Of a stretch of 33,586 nt of DNA, positions 8,368-15,887 are shown piece after piece. The notes beneath the pieces were generated by a model. That model had not been told where the DNA came from, made no database searches, and saw only the letters and a list, made by a program, of their open reading frames with translations. The first letter of the stretch is position 1; each line of letters begins with the position of its first letter. A program made the position numbers and the translations under genes. Source of the stretch: Brucella rhizosphaerae (GTDB lineage Bacteria; Pseudomonadota; Alphaproteobacteria; Rhizobiales; Rhizobiaceae); assembly GCF_002252475.1 (NCBI RefSeq), contig NZ_NNRK01000016.1, forward strand, positions 1 through 33,586, read 5' to 3'.

Positions 8368-9686
8368 GCATACCTGTGATGATCAACGCGTTCGACACAA
8401 AGAACGCCGGAAATTTGGATGAGCGCACCCGTGAACTCGTAGAGCGCCGCCAGCGTGTTCTGGGTCAGCCGTATCGGATGTTTTACGAGGAGCCTGTCCA
8501 TTTCGACCGGGCAAGCGGCGTGCGGTTATATGATGAGGAAGGCAATGCCTATCTCGATGCTTACAACAATGTACCATGCGTCGGCCATTGTCATCCCCGC
8601 GTTGTGAAGGCGATTGCCGAACAGGCCGCCCGTCTTAACGTGCATACCCGCTATCTCGATGAAGGTATTGTAACTTATGCGGAACGGCTGCTCGGCCAAT
8701 TCCCCGTAGAAACCAACCGCCTGATGCTGACCTGCACGGGCAGCGAGGCCAACGATCTGGCACTCCGCATCGCATGTAATCATACAAGCGGCACTGGCTT
8801 CATCGTTACCGCCAATGCCTATCATGGTATCAGCCACGCAATTGCCGCCATGTCGCCGTCGCTCGGCCTCAACGTACCGCTCGCGAGCGATGTGCGTACC
8901 GTTTCGGCACCCGATCCACGCCTCGCCGGCTCCGTTGAAAAGGTCGGTACGTTCTTCGAGCATGAAGTGCGAGCCGCTATTGCAGACATGCACCGTCATG
9001 GCATTCGTCCAGCGGCACTTCTGGTAGACACAATCTTCTCCAGTGACGGCGTCTTCGCAGAACCGTCCGGCTTTCTGGCTGGAGCAGTGGCCGCAATCCG
9101 AGAGGCTGGCGGTCTTTTCATAGCCGACGAAGTACAGGCGGGCTTCGGTCGCCTCGGCACGCATATGTGGGGGTTTCAGCGCCATAGGCTCGTGCCTGAT
9201 CTCGTAACCATGGGCAAGCCTATGGGCAATGGCTACCCAATTGCAGGCGTCGTCGCACGCGAAGAAGTACTTGAACGTTTTGCCCGCGAGGCGCGTTATT
9301 TTAACACTTTCGGCGGCAATCCAGTCGCTTGCGCCGCCGCCACGTCGGTTCTCGACATCCTTTGGGACGAAGACCTGCTGGCGAATGCAACCAAGGTCGG
9401 CGCGCATATGAAAGCCAGCTTCAAAGCCCTCTCGAAGCGTCACTCTGCCATCGGCGATGTCCGTGGTGAAGGTCTCTTCCTGGGCGTTGATATTCTCAAT
9501 GTTGACGGCGCTCCCTCCCCGCAGGTGGCGGGCGCTGTCGTCAACGCCCTTCGCCGCCGCAGGGTGCTCATCAGCGCATCAGGGCCACTCGGCCATGTCC
9601 TGAAGATCAGGCCGCCACTGCCCTTCTCCATTGCAGACACTGACGAGCTGATACAGGTCTGCGACGAGGTGCTCTACACTCTCTGA
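8364..9686 (+). CDS. Class III PLP enzyme, AGXT2L-type phospho-lyase candidate
   Basis: A 440-aa fold-type I PLP enzyme. The PLP-phosphate site is CTGSEAND (124-131), the ring-contact aspartate lies in [10 protein letters not shown] (Asp255), and the Schiff-base lysine is Lys285 in [11 protein letters not shown]. The N-terminal block [11 protein letters not shown] (68-78), [10 protein letters not shown] and FNTFGGNP are characteristic of the AGXT2L1/AGXT2L2 branch. Those human enzymes are phospho-lyases: they convert phosphoethanolamine or 5-phosphohydroxylysine to an aldehyde, ammonia and phosphate, rather than transaminating. The adjacent APH kinase fits, since it would make the phosphorylated substrate, and the operon's aldehyde dehydrogenase would take the product. 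An ordinary omega-aminotransferase role is the alternative. The start overlaps the kinase stop (ATGA). Confidence 0.82.
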   Translation: MSIPVMINAFDTKNAGNLDERTRELVERRQRVLGQPYRMFYEEPVHFDRASGVRLYDEEGNAYLDAYNNVPCVGHCHPRVVKAIAEQAARLNVHTRYLDEGIVTYAERLLGQFPVETNRLMLTCTGSEANDLALRIACNHTSGTGFIVTANAYHGISHAIAAMSPSLGLNVPLASDVRTVSAPDPRLAGSVEKVGTFFEHEVRAAIADMHRHGIRPAALLVDTIFSSDGVFAEPSGFLAGAVAAIREAGGLFIADEVQAGFGRLGTHMWGFQRHRLVPDLVTMGKPMGNGYPIAGVVAREEVLERFAREARYFNTFGGNPVACAAATSVLDILWDEDLLANATKVGAHMKASFKALSKRHSAIGDVRGEGLFLGVDILNVDGAPSPQVAGAVVNALRRRRVLISASGPLGHVLKIRPPLPFSIADTDELIQVCDEVLYTL

Positions 9687-9784
9687 AACCAAATGATCGA
9701 GTAACGAAGGTCTCATTACTCAAAAAAGCAGGATCAATCGCGTCGGCTACTGCCAAAGGCGCGACATTGCAGGAGGACACTCGA

Positions 9785-10588
9785 ATGATGGGCGAAAATG
9801 TCATACGTGCCAACGACCTTCAGGCTGATACGACTAAAATGACGGTCTCAGCTACCGATGTGGCAATCGAGATCGAGAGTATGCACAAGTGGTATGGCGA
9901 GTATCACGCTCTCACGAACATCGACCTGAAGGTTATGCGCGGCGAGCGCATTGTCGTCTGTGGACCTTCCGGTTCCGGCAAGTCCACGATGATCCGCTGC
10001 ATTAATCGTCTCGAAGAACACCAGAACGGCAAAATCGTTGTTGACGGCATCGAGCTCAACAATGATCTGAAGAAGATCGACGAGGTGCGCCGCGAAGTTG
10101 GTATGGTGTTCCAGCACTTCAACCTCTTTCCGCATCTCACAATCCTCGAAAACTGCACACTTGCCCCAATCTGGGTCCGCAAGGTTCCCAAAAGAGAAGC
10201 CGAAGCCATGGCAATGCATTATCTGGAGCGTGTCAAAATCCCGGAACAGGCTCACAAATATCCGGGCCAGCTTTCAGGTGGTCAACAACAGCGCGTAGCA
10301 ATTGCCCGTTCACTCTGCATGAAGCCGAAGATTATGCTGTTCGACGAACCTACTTCAGCCCTTGACCCGGAAATGGTCAAGGAAGTGCTCGACACGATGG
10401 TGTCGCTCGCTGAAGAAGGAATGACCATGCTGTGCGTGACCCACGAAATGGGCTTCGCCCGTCAAGTCGCCAACCGCGTGATCTTCATGGACCAGGGTCA
10501 GATCGTCGAACAGAACACCCCTGCCGAATTCTTCGACAATCCGCAGCACGAACGCACCAGGTTATTTCTTAGCCAGATACTCCATTAG
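9785..10588 (+). CDS. Amino-acid ABC transporter ATP-binding protein (AapP/GlnQ type)
   Basis: A 267-aa ATPase with Walker [11 protein letters not shown]-loop in [14 protein letters not shown], signature [15 protein letters not shown], Walker [15 protein letters not shown] and switch His in [11 protein letters not shown]. It energises uptake through the two permeases encoded upstream. ATG 9785 has an ideal aggagg (9771-9776) eight bases ahead. The ATPase is separated from its permeases by regulator, kinase and lyase genes, which supports co-selection of these genes as one pathway. It is the last gene of the plus operon. Confidence 0.93.
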   Translation: MMGENVIRANDLQADTTKMTVSATDVAIEIESMHKWYGEYHALTNIDLKVMRGERIVVCGPSGSGKSTMIRCINRLEEHQNGKIVVDGIELNNDLKKIDEVRREVGMVFQHFNLFPHLTILENCTLAPIWVRKVPKREAEAMAMHYLERVKIPEQAHKYPGQLSGGQQQRVAIARSLCMKPKIMLFDEPTSALDPEMVKEVLDTMVSLAEEGMTMLCVTHEMGFARQVANRVIFMDQGQIVEQNTPAEFFDNPQHERTRLFLSQILH

Positions 10589-10603
10589 AGGATCGCACTG
10601 CGC

Positions 10604-10639
10604 AATACGGGCGGCTGTCGAGAGGCGGCTGCCCGTATT
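10604..10639 (+). terminator. Hairpin after the ABC ATPase gene
   Basis: The arms aatacgggc (10604-10612) and gcccgtatt (10631-10639) are perfectly complementary over 9 bases. The loop is 18 bases with some further pairing. It begins 15 bases after the stop codon. No T-run follows, so it may work as a 3' stabilising hairpin or a weak terminator. Confidence 0.5.
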
Positions 10640-10805
10640 GATCAGGAAGAGGTGTACATGCAAATTATCGCTATGCCGAACTTCTCGATTGCTAGCCGAG
10701 GATATTAGAAAACGCCGCTCTTTTGCGTGAAGGGGGAATCCTATCCATCGGCGGAATTGAGCAAGCCATCAATCCCGCACACTTCGCCGGACGCAGGGGT
10801 TTTCA

Positions 10806-10834
10806 AATATAAAATGGGACGGCCTTGCCGCCCC
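10806..10834 (-). terminator. Rho-independent terminator of the dehydrogenase operon
   Basis: Read on the minus strand, an 8-bp stem ggggcggc/gccgtccc (one G-U) with a 3-base loop is followed by attttatattt. It lies 46 bases beyond the stop of the dehydrogenase at 10880. Confidence 0.7.
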
Positions 10835-10879
10835 GGAGCCAATTTAGCCAACGGGGCTCATGCGACAATTTTCTGCATC

Positions 10880-11920
10880 TCAATCAAGTGTAGAAAGAAC
10901 AGCAGTTGCAATGACCTCTGTCCTGTCCTTGCCCGCTATAACGCCGACACCTTGCGCAGTCGTACGCTCTATGGCCGTCATTACACGGGCAGCTGCATCA
11001 CGTTCACCCAGATGTTCGAGCATCATCGCGCCAGACCAGATCGCAGCAATCGGATTGGCAATACCGAGGTGAGCAATATCCGGGGCGGAACCATGCACAG
11101 GCTCGAACATCGATGGCGCGCTGCGGTGCGGGTTGATGTTGGCAGATGCGGCAAATCCAAGACCGCCCTGAATTGCGGCCCCTAGGTCCGTCAGGATATC
11201 ACCAAAGAGATTAGATGCGACGACGACGTCAAGGCTTTCCGGCGCCATCACCATGCGGGCCGCCATGGCATCGATATGATAGCTCATCACCTCGACATCG
11301 GGATACTCGTCCGCCAGCTGCGCGGTGATCTGGTCCCAGAACACCATTGAATACTTCTGTGCATTGGACTTTGTAACGGACGCGAGCTTACCCCGTCGCG
11401 CACGAGCCTGCTCGAAGCCGAAACGCAGGATACGTTCGACGCCGGTACGAGTGAAGATCGACGTCTCTACTGCCACCTCGTCAGCCGTGCCCTGATGAAC
11501 ACGCCCACCGGCACCTGAGTACTCGCCCTCGGTGTTTTCACGGATGCAAAGAATATCGAACCCTTCGGTACGCAGCGGACCCTGAACGCCCGGCAGCAGA
11601 CGGTGCGGTCGGATATTGGCATATTGAACGAAAGCCTTACGGATTGGCAGCAGAAGGCCGTGCAGCGAAACAGAATCGGGCACTTCCGCCGGCCAACCGA
11701 CAGCACCGAGCAGGATGGCATCGAAGGTGCGTAACGTCTCGATGCCGTCAGCAGGCATCATCGCGCCGGTTTCCTTGTAGAAGGCGCAGGACCATGGCAG
11801 CGTTGTGCCCGTCAGCTTGAAATCGCCACCCGCTGCCTTATTGAGGACGGCCCAGGCCGCCTCGGTCACTGCTGTACCAATGCCGTCGCCGGGAATAAGT
11901 GCGATCGAATAAATTTTCAT
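10880..11920 (-). CDS. Tartrate / D-malate dehydrogenase family decarboxylating dehydrogenase
   Basis: A 346-aa beta-decarboxylating dehydrogenase of the isopropylmalate/isocitrate family. It begins with IALIPGDGIGTAVTEAAW, has IRENTEGEYSGAGGR (as in TtuC and E. coli DmlA rather than LeuB), the catalytic KSNAQKYS lysine segment, the metal-binding DAMAARMV and SNLFGDILTDLGAA, and the NAD-binding EPVHGSAPDIA. It oxidises and decarboxylates a 2-hydroxy diacid such as D-malate or tartrate using Mn/Mg and NAD. I place the start at ATG 11920 with ggaga nine bases ahead; the longer frame adds an implausible N-terminus. It is downstream of, and probably cotranscribed with, the aminotransferase at 11996, 75 bases away. 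Its role in the island pathway is unclear. Confidence 0.85.
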   Translation of the reverse strand: MKIYSIALIPGDGIGTAVTEAAWAVLNKAAGGDFKLTGTTLPWSCAFYKETGAMMPADGIETLRTFDAILLGAVGWPAEVPDSVSLHGLLLPIRKAFVQYANIRPHRLLPGVQGPLRTEGFDILCIRENTEGEYSGAGGRVHQGTADEVAVETSIFTRTGVERILRFGFEQARARRGKLASVTKSNAQKYSMVFWDQITAQLADEYPDVEVMSYHIDAMAARMVMAPESLDVVVASNLFGDILTDLGAAIQGGLGFAASANINPHRSAPSMFEPVHGSAPDIAHLGIANPIAAIWSGAMMLEHLGERDAAARVMTAIERTTAQGVGVIAGKDRTEVIATAVLSTLD

Positions 11921-11995
11921 GGGATTGTTCTCCGAACCGGGCAGTAACAAACGAGAGAAAAGGGCACCGTCGTCGCCACGGTACCCTTCGCAATG

Positions 11996-13381
11996 TCAGT
12001 TCAGGTTCTCGGCTATACGCCACTGCGCCGTGTCGTCGAGCGCTTTGCGCAATCGGTCTACCGCCTCGTTCACCTGCTCCTCGTTGATGATGAGCGGCGG
12101 GCAGAGTGCCACGACGTCACCAATGGCGCGGACGATAAGGCCATGCTCGTGTCCGGCAGCAAAGGCGCGGGCGCCGATTTTGCCCGCCGCAGCGAAGGGA
12201 CGACGAGTTTCCTTGTCAGCCACAAGCTCGAGACCCGCAATGAGGCCGGCCCCACGGACTTCGCCCACAAGAGGATGATCAGCGAGTTCCGCGAGACGTG
12301 CCTGAAGGATGGCGCCCATGCGGGCAGCGTTACCGATGAGGTCACGTTCTTCGATGATCTTGAGGTTCTCAAGTCCGACTGCAGTCGCGACGGGGTGGCC
12401 GGACGCCGTAAAGCCGTGGCCGAAAGTGCCAATTTTTGCCGTGTTGTCAGCGATCGCATTGTAGACAGCTTCGGTGAAGACCACAGCGGCAAGCGGCATG
12501 TAAGACGAGGTCAACTGCTTGGAAATTATCATGATATCCGGCGTGAAGCCGTAGTACTCGCAGCCAAAGCTGGTGCCGAGACGGCCGAAGCCACAGATCA
12601 CCTCATCAGCGATCAGCAAAATGTCATGTTTACGGCAGAGGTCTTCGATGCCCTTCCAATAGCCAGACGGAGGAGGCATGACGCCGCCCGCAGCCATCAG
12701 CGGTTCGCCGATGAAGCCAGCAATGGTTTCCGGACCTTCCTCAAGGATCACAGCTTCGGCCTCGGCAATCAGGCGTTGCGTGAACTGTGCCTCGCTCTCG
12801 CCAGGCAGGCCGTTGCGATAATAATGCGGACAGGTCAGGTGGCGGACTGGAATGGCCGGCAGGTCGAAATCTCTATGATTATTTGGCAAGCCCGTCAGGC
12901 TGCCTGATGCGATTGTAATGCCGTGATAAGCGCGCGTGCGGGCGAGGAATTTTTTCTTCTGCGGACGGCCGAGGGCATTGTTCATATACCACACCATCTT
13001 GATCATGGTGTCATTGGCTTCGGAGCCAGAACTTGTGAAGAAGACACGCGTCAGTGGCTCGGGCGTCATCTCGACTATCTTCTCAGAGAGACGGATCGAG
13101 GGCTCGTGCGACTTGTGGCTGAACGTATGATAATATGGCAGTTTAGCCATCTGCTCGGCGGCAACCTTTACCAGACGCGGCTCATCGAAGCCGACAGCGA
13201 CTGACCAAAGACCGGCAAGGCCTTCAATATATTCTTTGCCAGCATCATCATAGATATAGATGCCCTTGCCATGATCTATAATCATTGGCCCCTGACGCTC
13301 ATGCGCGCGGGCGTCCGTGTAAGGATGCAAAGTGGTTGTGATATCGGCATGGGCCAGTGAATTGGAGAGCTTGTCGCTCAT
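11996..13381 (-). CDS. Class III omega-aminotransferase
   Basis: A 461-aa PLP-dependent aminotransferase of the usual family length. Motifs: FTSSGSEANDT (115-125), GEPLMAAGG (225-233), LIADEVICGFGR (Asp259) and Schiff-base Lys288 in ISKQLTSSYMP. This subgroup moves amino groups from omega-amines or beta-alanine-like substrates to pyruvate or 2-oxoglutarate. ATG 13381 has a strong gaaggagga site (13389-13397); the upstream extension of the frame has no support. It is transcribed divergently from the GntR gene at 13796, with the GTGTTATAACAC operator between them. Within the island it may transaminate 2-aminoadipate or another amino acid left after dehydrogenation. Substrate cannot be read from sequence. 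Confidence 0.88.
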   Translation of the reverse strand: MSDKLSNSLAHADITTTLHPYTDARAHERQGPMIIDHGKGIYIYDDAGKEYIEGLAGLWSVAVGFDEPRLVKVAAEQMAKLPYYHTFSHKSHEPSIRLSEKIVEMTPEPLTRVFFTSSGSEANDTMIKMVWYMNNALGRPQKKKFLARTRAYHGITIASGSLTGLPNNHRDFDLPAIPVRHLTCPHYYRNGLPGESEAQFTQRLIAEAEAVILEEGPETIAGFIGEPLMAAGGVMPPPSGYWKGIEDLCRKHDILLIADEVICGFGRLGTSFGCEYYGFTPDIMIISKQLTSSYMPLAAVVFTEAVYNAIADNTAKIGTFGHGFTASGHPVATAVGLENLKIIEERDLIGNAARMGAILQARLAELADHPLVGEVRGAGLIAGLELVADKETRRPFAAAGKIGARAFAAGHEHGLIVRAIGDVVALCPPLIINEEQVNEAVDRLRKALDDTAQWRIAENLN

Positions 13382-13711
13382 TTTTATTTCCTCCTTCGGG
13401 CATTCCCGCGAATACGCGCAACCCCGGGGCGGCGGATGCGAGGCCGCCACCGAGTTCATGTTTGACTTAGCGCCCTTTCGGGAACCAAAGGCGAGATGGC
13501 AGGCACCCGCCTTCGGCAATCGTTACTAATTTCCGCACACTTTGACCCTCAACGTACTGGAGACCGGGCGCAGGCATGTCATTCAAGCACCTGGAAAACG
13601 GTCTGTGGCACATAGATGAGCTACGATTTCGGCGAAGTTCGTCCAAATCGTGTTGGCATTTCCCCTGAGACCGAACTGATCCATGCTAAAGATCGTTCGT
13701 ATTTTTGTTCA

Positions 13712-13723
13712 GTGTTATAACAC
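13712..13723. promoter_or_regulatory. Perfect palindromic operator GTGTTATAACAC
   Basis: Identical, base for base, to the palindrome over the -10 box at 1829-1840. It lies in the divergent promoter region of the second GntR gene and the aminotransferase operon, linking both transcription units in one regulon. Confidence 0.75.
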
Positions 13724-13761
13724 ATGCCCGTCGATCTTTTTGGTGTCAAGTGCTATGTTCG

Positions 13762-13773
13762 GTGTTATGACGA
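13762..13773. promoter_or_regulatory. Imperfect operator copy GTGTTATGACGA
   Basis: Matches 10 of 12 bases of the perfect operator and is centred exactly 50 bases from it, close to five helical turns. It lies 22 bases ahead of ATG 13796, so occupation would block transcription or initiation of the regulator gene (autoregulation). Confidence 0.55.
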
Positions 13774-13795
13774 AAAGGTGCAAACAGGAGAACCT

Positions 13796-14470
13796 ATGAA
13801 GAGCAGTGAGATCGTCCATGACGGGGCAAATGCGCCTGAGCTATCCCCAGTATCCCGAGATATGCTGCACGAGCAGATTTATGAGATGCTTAAACGCAAT
13901 CTTATGATGGGACGATTCACGCCCGGTCAGAAGCTTCCTCTTCGCGGGCTCGCCAAAAGTCTTGGCACCAGTCTGATGCCGGTGCGAGATGCTCTGCAAA
14001 GACTGGAGAGTGTTGGGAGCGTGGTTTCGACGGCGAGCAGGACAATGATGGTGCCAATGTTCAGCAGCAAAGAGCTGCATGACATTCGCGTCCTGCGAAC
14101 AATTCTTGAGGGTGCAGCGCTGGAGCGCGCTGTGAAAAACCACACGCCAGAGCAACTTGACAGGTTAAAAATCTACGTCTCTGATATCTGCCACTCTGCT
14201 GACATTAACGACCTGGACCTGTTCCTTGAAGCGAATTACCATTTTCACATGTTAATCGCCGAAATGAGCGATTTGTCATTTATTAGCCAGCTGCTCGAGC
14301 CGCTATGGATGCATATTGGCCCATCTGTCCGACAATCGGTACCTAACGATACTCTTTTCAGAAGTTCAGCGCAAAACCACCTTGATGTCTTTGAAGCGAT
14401 TGTTGCCAAAGATACCGAGGCAGCGATAATAGCCCTCCAGCGCGATATTTCCGAAGGCTATAATTTTTAG
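13796..14470 (+). CDS. Second GntR/FCD regulator of the island
   Basis: A 224-aa regulator with a GntR winged helix (LHEQIYEMLKRNLMMGRFTPGQ, then LGTSLMPVRDALQRLESVG) and an FCD domain with DIRVLRTILEG, FHMLIAEMSD and NHLDVFEAIV. It resembles the regulator at 6662 through almost the whole length, so the two are paralogues. I chose ATG 13796, which has caggag six bases ahead. A start at 13724 would begin on the operator palindrome and translate through the second operator. It is divergent from the aminotransferase/dehydrogenase operon. Confidence 0.9.
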   Translation: MKSSEIVHDGANAPELSPVSRDMLHEQIYEMLKRNLMMGRFTPGQKLPLRGLAKSLGTSLMPVRDALQRLESVGSVVSTASRTMMVPMFSSKELHDIRVLRTILEGAALERAVKNHTPEQLDRLKIYVSDICHSADINDLDLFLEANYHFHMLIAEMSDLSFISQLLEPLWMHIGPSVRQSVPNDTLFRSSAQNHLDVFEAIVAKDTEAAIIALQRDISEGYNF

Positions 14471-14784
14471 AGGCTAGCCACAAACATTGACGTAGGTTGC
14501 CATCTTGCAAACCGACAGCTTCTCCCGCTGGGTTATGCGGGGGGTCGAGTGGGTCTTCTCTTTATCGATGAATGCAAACTTCATCCACTTGTCTGCCGAG
14601 CAAAGAAGGTCGTCGCTTGATCACGTCCCGGACGCAGGAGTTCATTCTTCCTATGCTGCCAACCGCACAGTGTTGACTTGCAAGTCCCAAAATCGTCGGC
14701 AGCTAATAAGATACTTCGACCGCTCTTCGCTAGAAATACGATCGGCTTCCGCTTTGAAGAGGAAGTCAGCCCGGCTCATGGCTG
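14471..14784. other. Convergent gap, one possible small ORF
   Basis: Between the GntR gene and the efflux operon. A 42-codon minus-strand frame (14651-14779) is the only coding candidate; no terminator with a T-run was found. Confidence 0.5.
14651..14779 (-). CDS. Possible small protein at the end of the efflux operon
   Basis: A 42-aa frame starts with ATG five bases after the stop of the membrane-fusion gene, in a position expected for a coupled last gene. The peptide is charged and basic (starts MSRADFLFKAEADR), with no membrane segment or known motif. No clear Shine-Dalgarno sequence is present. It may be spurious. Confidence 0.3.
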   Translation of the reverse strand: MSRADFLFKAEADRISSEERSKYLISCRRFWDLQVNTVRLAA

Positions 14785-15675
14785 TTACCGACCGTGACCC
14801 GTCTCGATGCTCGCGGGCATGATCTCGACAGTCGCTGTCATACCCGCGGCCAATTCGACGCCTGAAGGCACATGATCGATAAGGATGCGCACCGGTATAC
14901 GCTGGGCAAGACGTACCCATGAAAATGTTGCCGCCACATTGGGCAGGCCGAGATGACCGGGCGTGTCGTTGCTGTTTTCGATGCCGCGGCCGATACTTTC
15001 GACATAGCCCGCTATTGGCTGATCAAAGCCCATCAGCTTCGCCTGCGCCGGAGCACCGACACGGACTTGGTGTATTTTCGTCTCTTCAAAATAACCAGTG
15101 ATCCAAAAGCTATTGGCATCTAGGATGGCGACCTTGGTTGTACCCGCTGCTGCATAGTCACCAGGTCGAAGTCTCAAATTGGTGACATATCCATCAATTG
15201 GTGAACGGATAGTCGAACGGGCAAGATTGAGTTTAGCCAACTCGAGTGTGGTTGCTGCCGCCTGATAGGTCGCGCTAGCTATCGCTGCTGCCCCGCCAGA
15301 TTGCTGGGTGATTTCTTGTGAAATAACATCCTTGAGCTGGCTGTGCCGGTGCGCTGTTGTTTGACGAACGATCATATCCTGACGCTTGGCTTCAGCATCA
15401 GCCTCCGCCAATGCGACTGCCAGTTGAAGCCGCTCGGGGTCTATCTCATAGAGAATGTCGCCCCGTTTAACATGCTGATTATCAGCCACAGGTACAGAGC
15501 GGATCGTACCAGAGACTTCCGGTACGATCTGTACGACATCCACGCCAACCCGCCCGTCGCGGGTCCATGGGGTTTTCTCATAATGGCTCCACGCCTTGAG
15601 CGCAACAAATGCGGAGACACTTACGACGCAAAGAGTGAGGGCATAGCGGCCGAGCAGGGATAATATCGATTTCAA
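14785..15675 (-). CDS. Membrane-fusion (HlyD/AaeA-type) efflux subunit
   Basis: A 296-aa periplasmic adaptor. One N-terminal membrane anchor (about residues 8-28) is followed by the biotinyl-lipoyl half-motif VVQIVPEVSGTIRSVPVADNQHVKRGD, an alpha-helical hairpin (about 95-160), the second lipoyl half with TIRSPIDGYVTNLRLRPGDY, and a beta-barrel domain. It matches AaeA/EmrA-like adaptors of aromatic carboxylic acid efflux. The best start is TTG 15675, whose TTGA overlaps the stop of the small DUF1656 gene; the frame extending to 15792 would overlap that gene. It works with the FUSC-type protein encoded upstream to export its substrate across the periplasm. Confidence 0.85.
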   Translation of the reverse strand: MKSILSLLGRYALTLCVVSVSAFVALKAWSHYEKTPWTRDGRVGVDVVQIVPEVSGTIRSVPVADNQHVKRGDILYEIDPERLQLAVALAEADAEAKRQDMIVRQTTAHRHSQLKDVISQEITQQSGGAAAIASATYQAAATTLELAKLNLARSTIRSPIDGYVTNLRLRPGDYAAAGTTKVAILDANSFWITGYFEETKIHQVRVGAPAQAKLMGFDQPIAGYVESIGRGIENSNDTPGHLGLPNVAATFSWVRLAQRIPVRILIDHVPSGVELAAGMTATVEIMPASIETGHGR

Positions 15676-15887
15676 GATGTTAGTCCATTCAGTGGCAGGT
15701 ACTGCGTGAGCAGGCCGTAGATGATGATGAAGGTGGCAGCCTCGACGAGCGGCGGATAAGCGAACAGACGGGAAATGCCGATGGTGGCGCAAAAGCGCAT
15801 CACTGCCATGGTGGTGATCAACGCGATAAATGCGAGAACCACCAGACCGGGAATGAAGACGCCTCCAATATTCAAATCAACAATCAT
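15672..15887 (-). CDS. DUF1656 (AaeX-like) small membrane protein
   Basis: A 71-aa protein with two hydrophobic helices (about residues 10-32 and 44-62) that begins with DLNIGGVFIPG, the conserved start of the DUF1656/AaeX family. These proteins are encoded almost invariably between the FUSC and HlyD-like genes of AaeAB-type pumps; their exact role is unknown. It overlaps the upstream gene by ATGA and the downstream gene by TTGA. Confidence 0.88.
   Translation of the reverse strand: MIVDLNIGGVFIPGLVVLAFIALITTMAVMRFCATIGISRLFAYPPLVEAATFIIIYGLLTQYLPLNGLTS

Larger units (their letters stand above)
10589..10879. other. Convergent intergenic region
   Basis: The gap between two convergent operons holds the ATPase hairpin at 10604-10639 and the minus-strand terminator near 10806-10834. 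Nothing else in it looks coding. Confidence 0.6.
13382..13795. other. Divergent control region, aminotransferase / GntR
   Basis: A 414-base gap between divergent genes with two copies of the GntR-type operator (13712-13723 perfect, 13762-13773 imperfect), both close to the regulator start. The part from 13400 to 13690 shows no gene or motif that I can name. Confidence 0.6.

Noticed and set aside
8526..9443. 305-codon minus-strand open frame
   Set aside because: It is antisense to the class III PLP enzyme and has no recognisable domain.
11993..12907. 304-codon plus-strand open frame
   Set aside because: It lies opposite the omega-aminotransferase, whose PLP motifs are complete on the minus strand.
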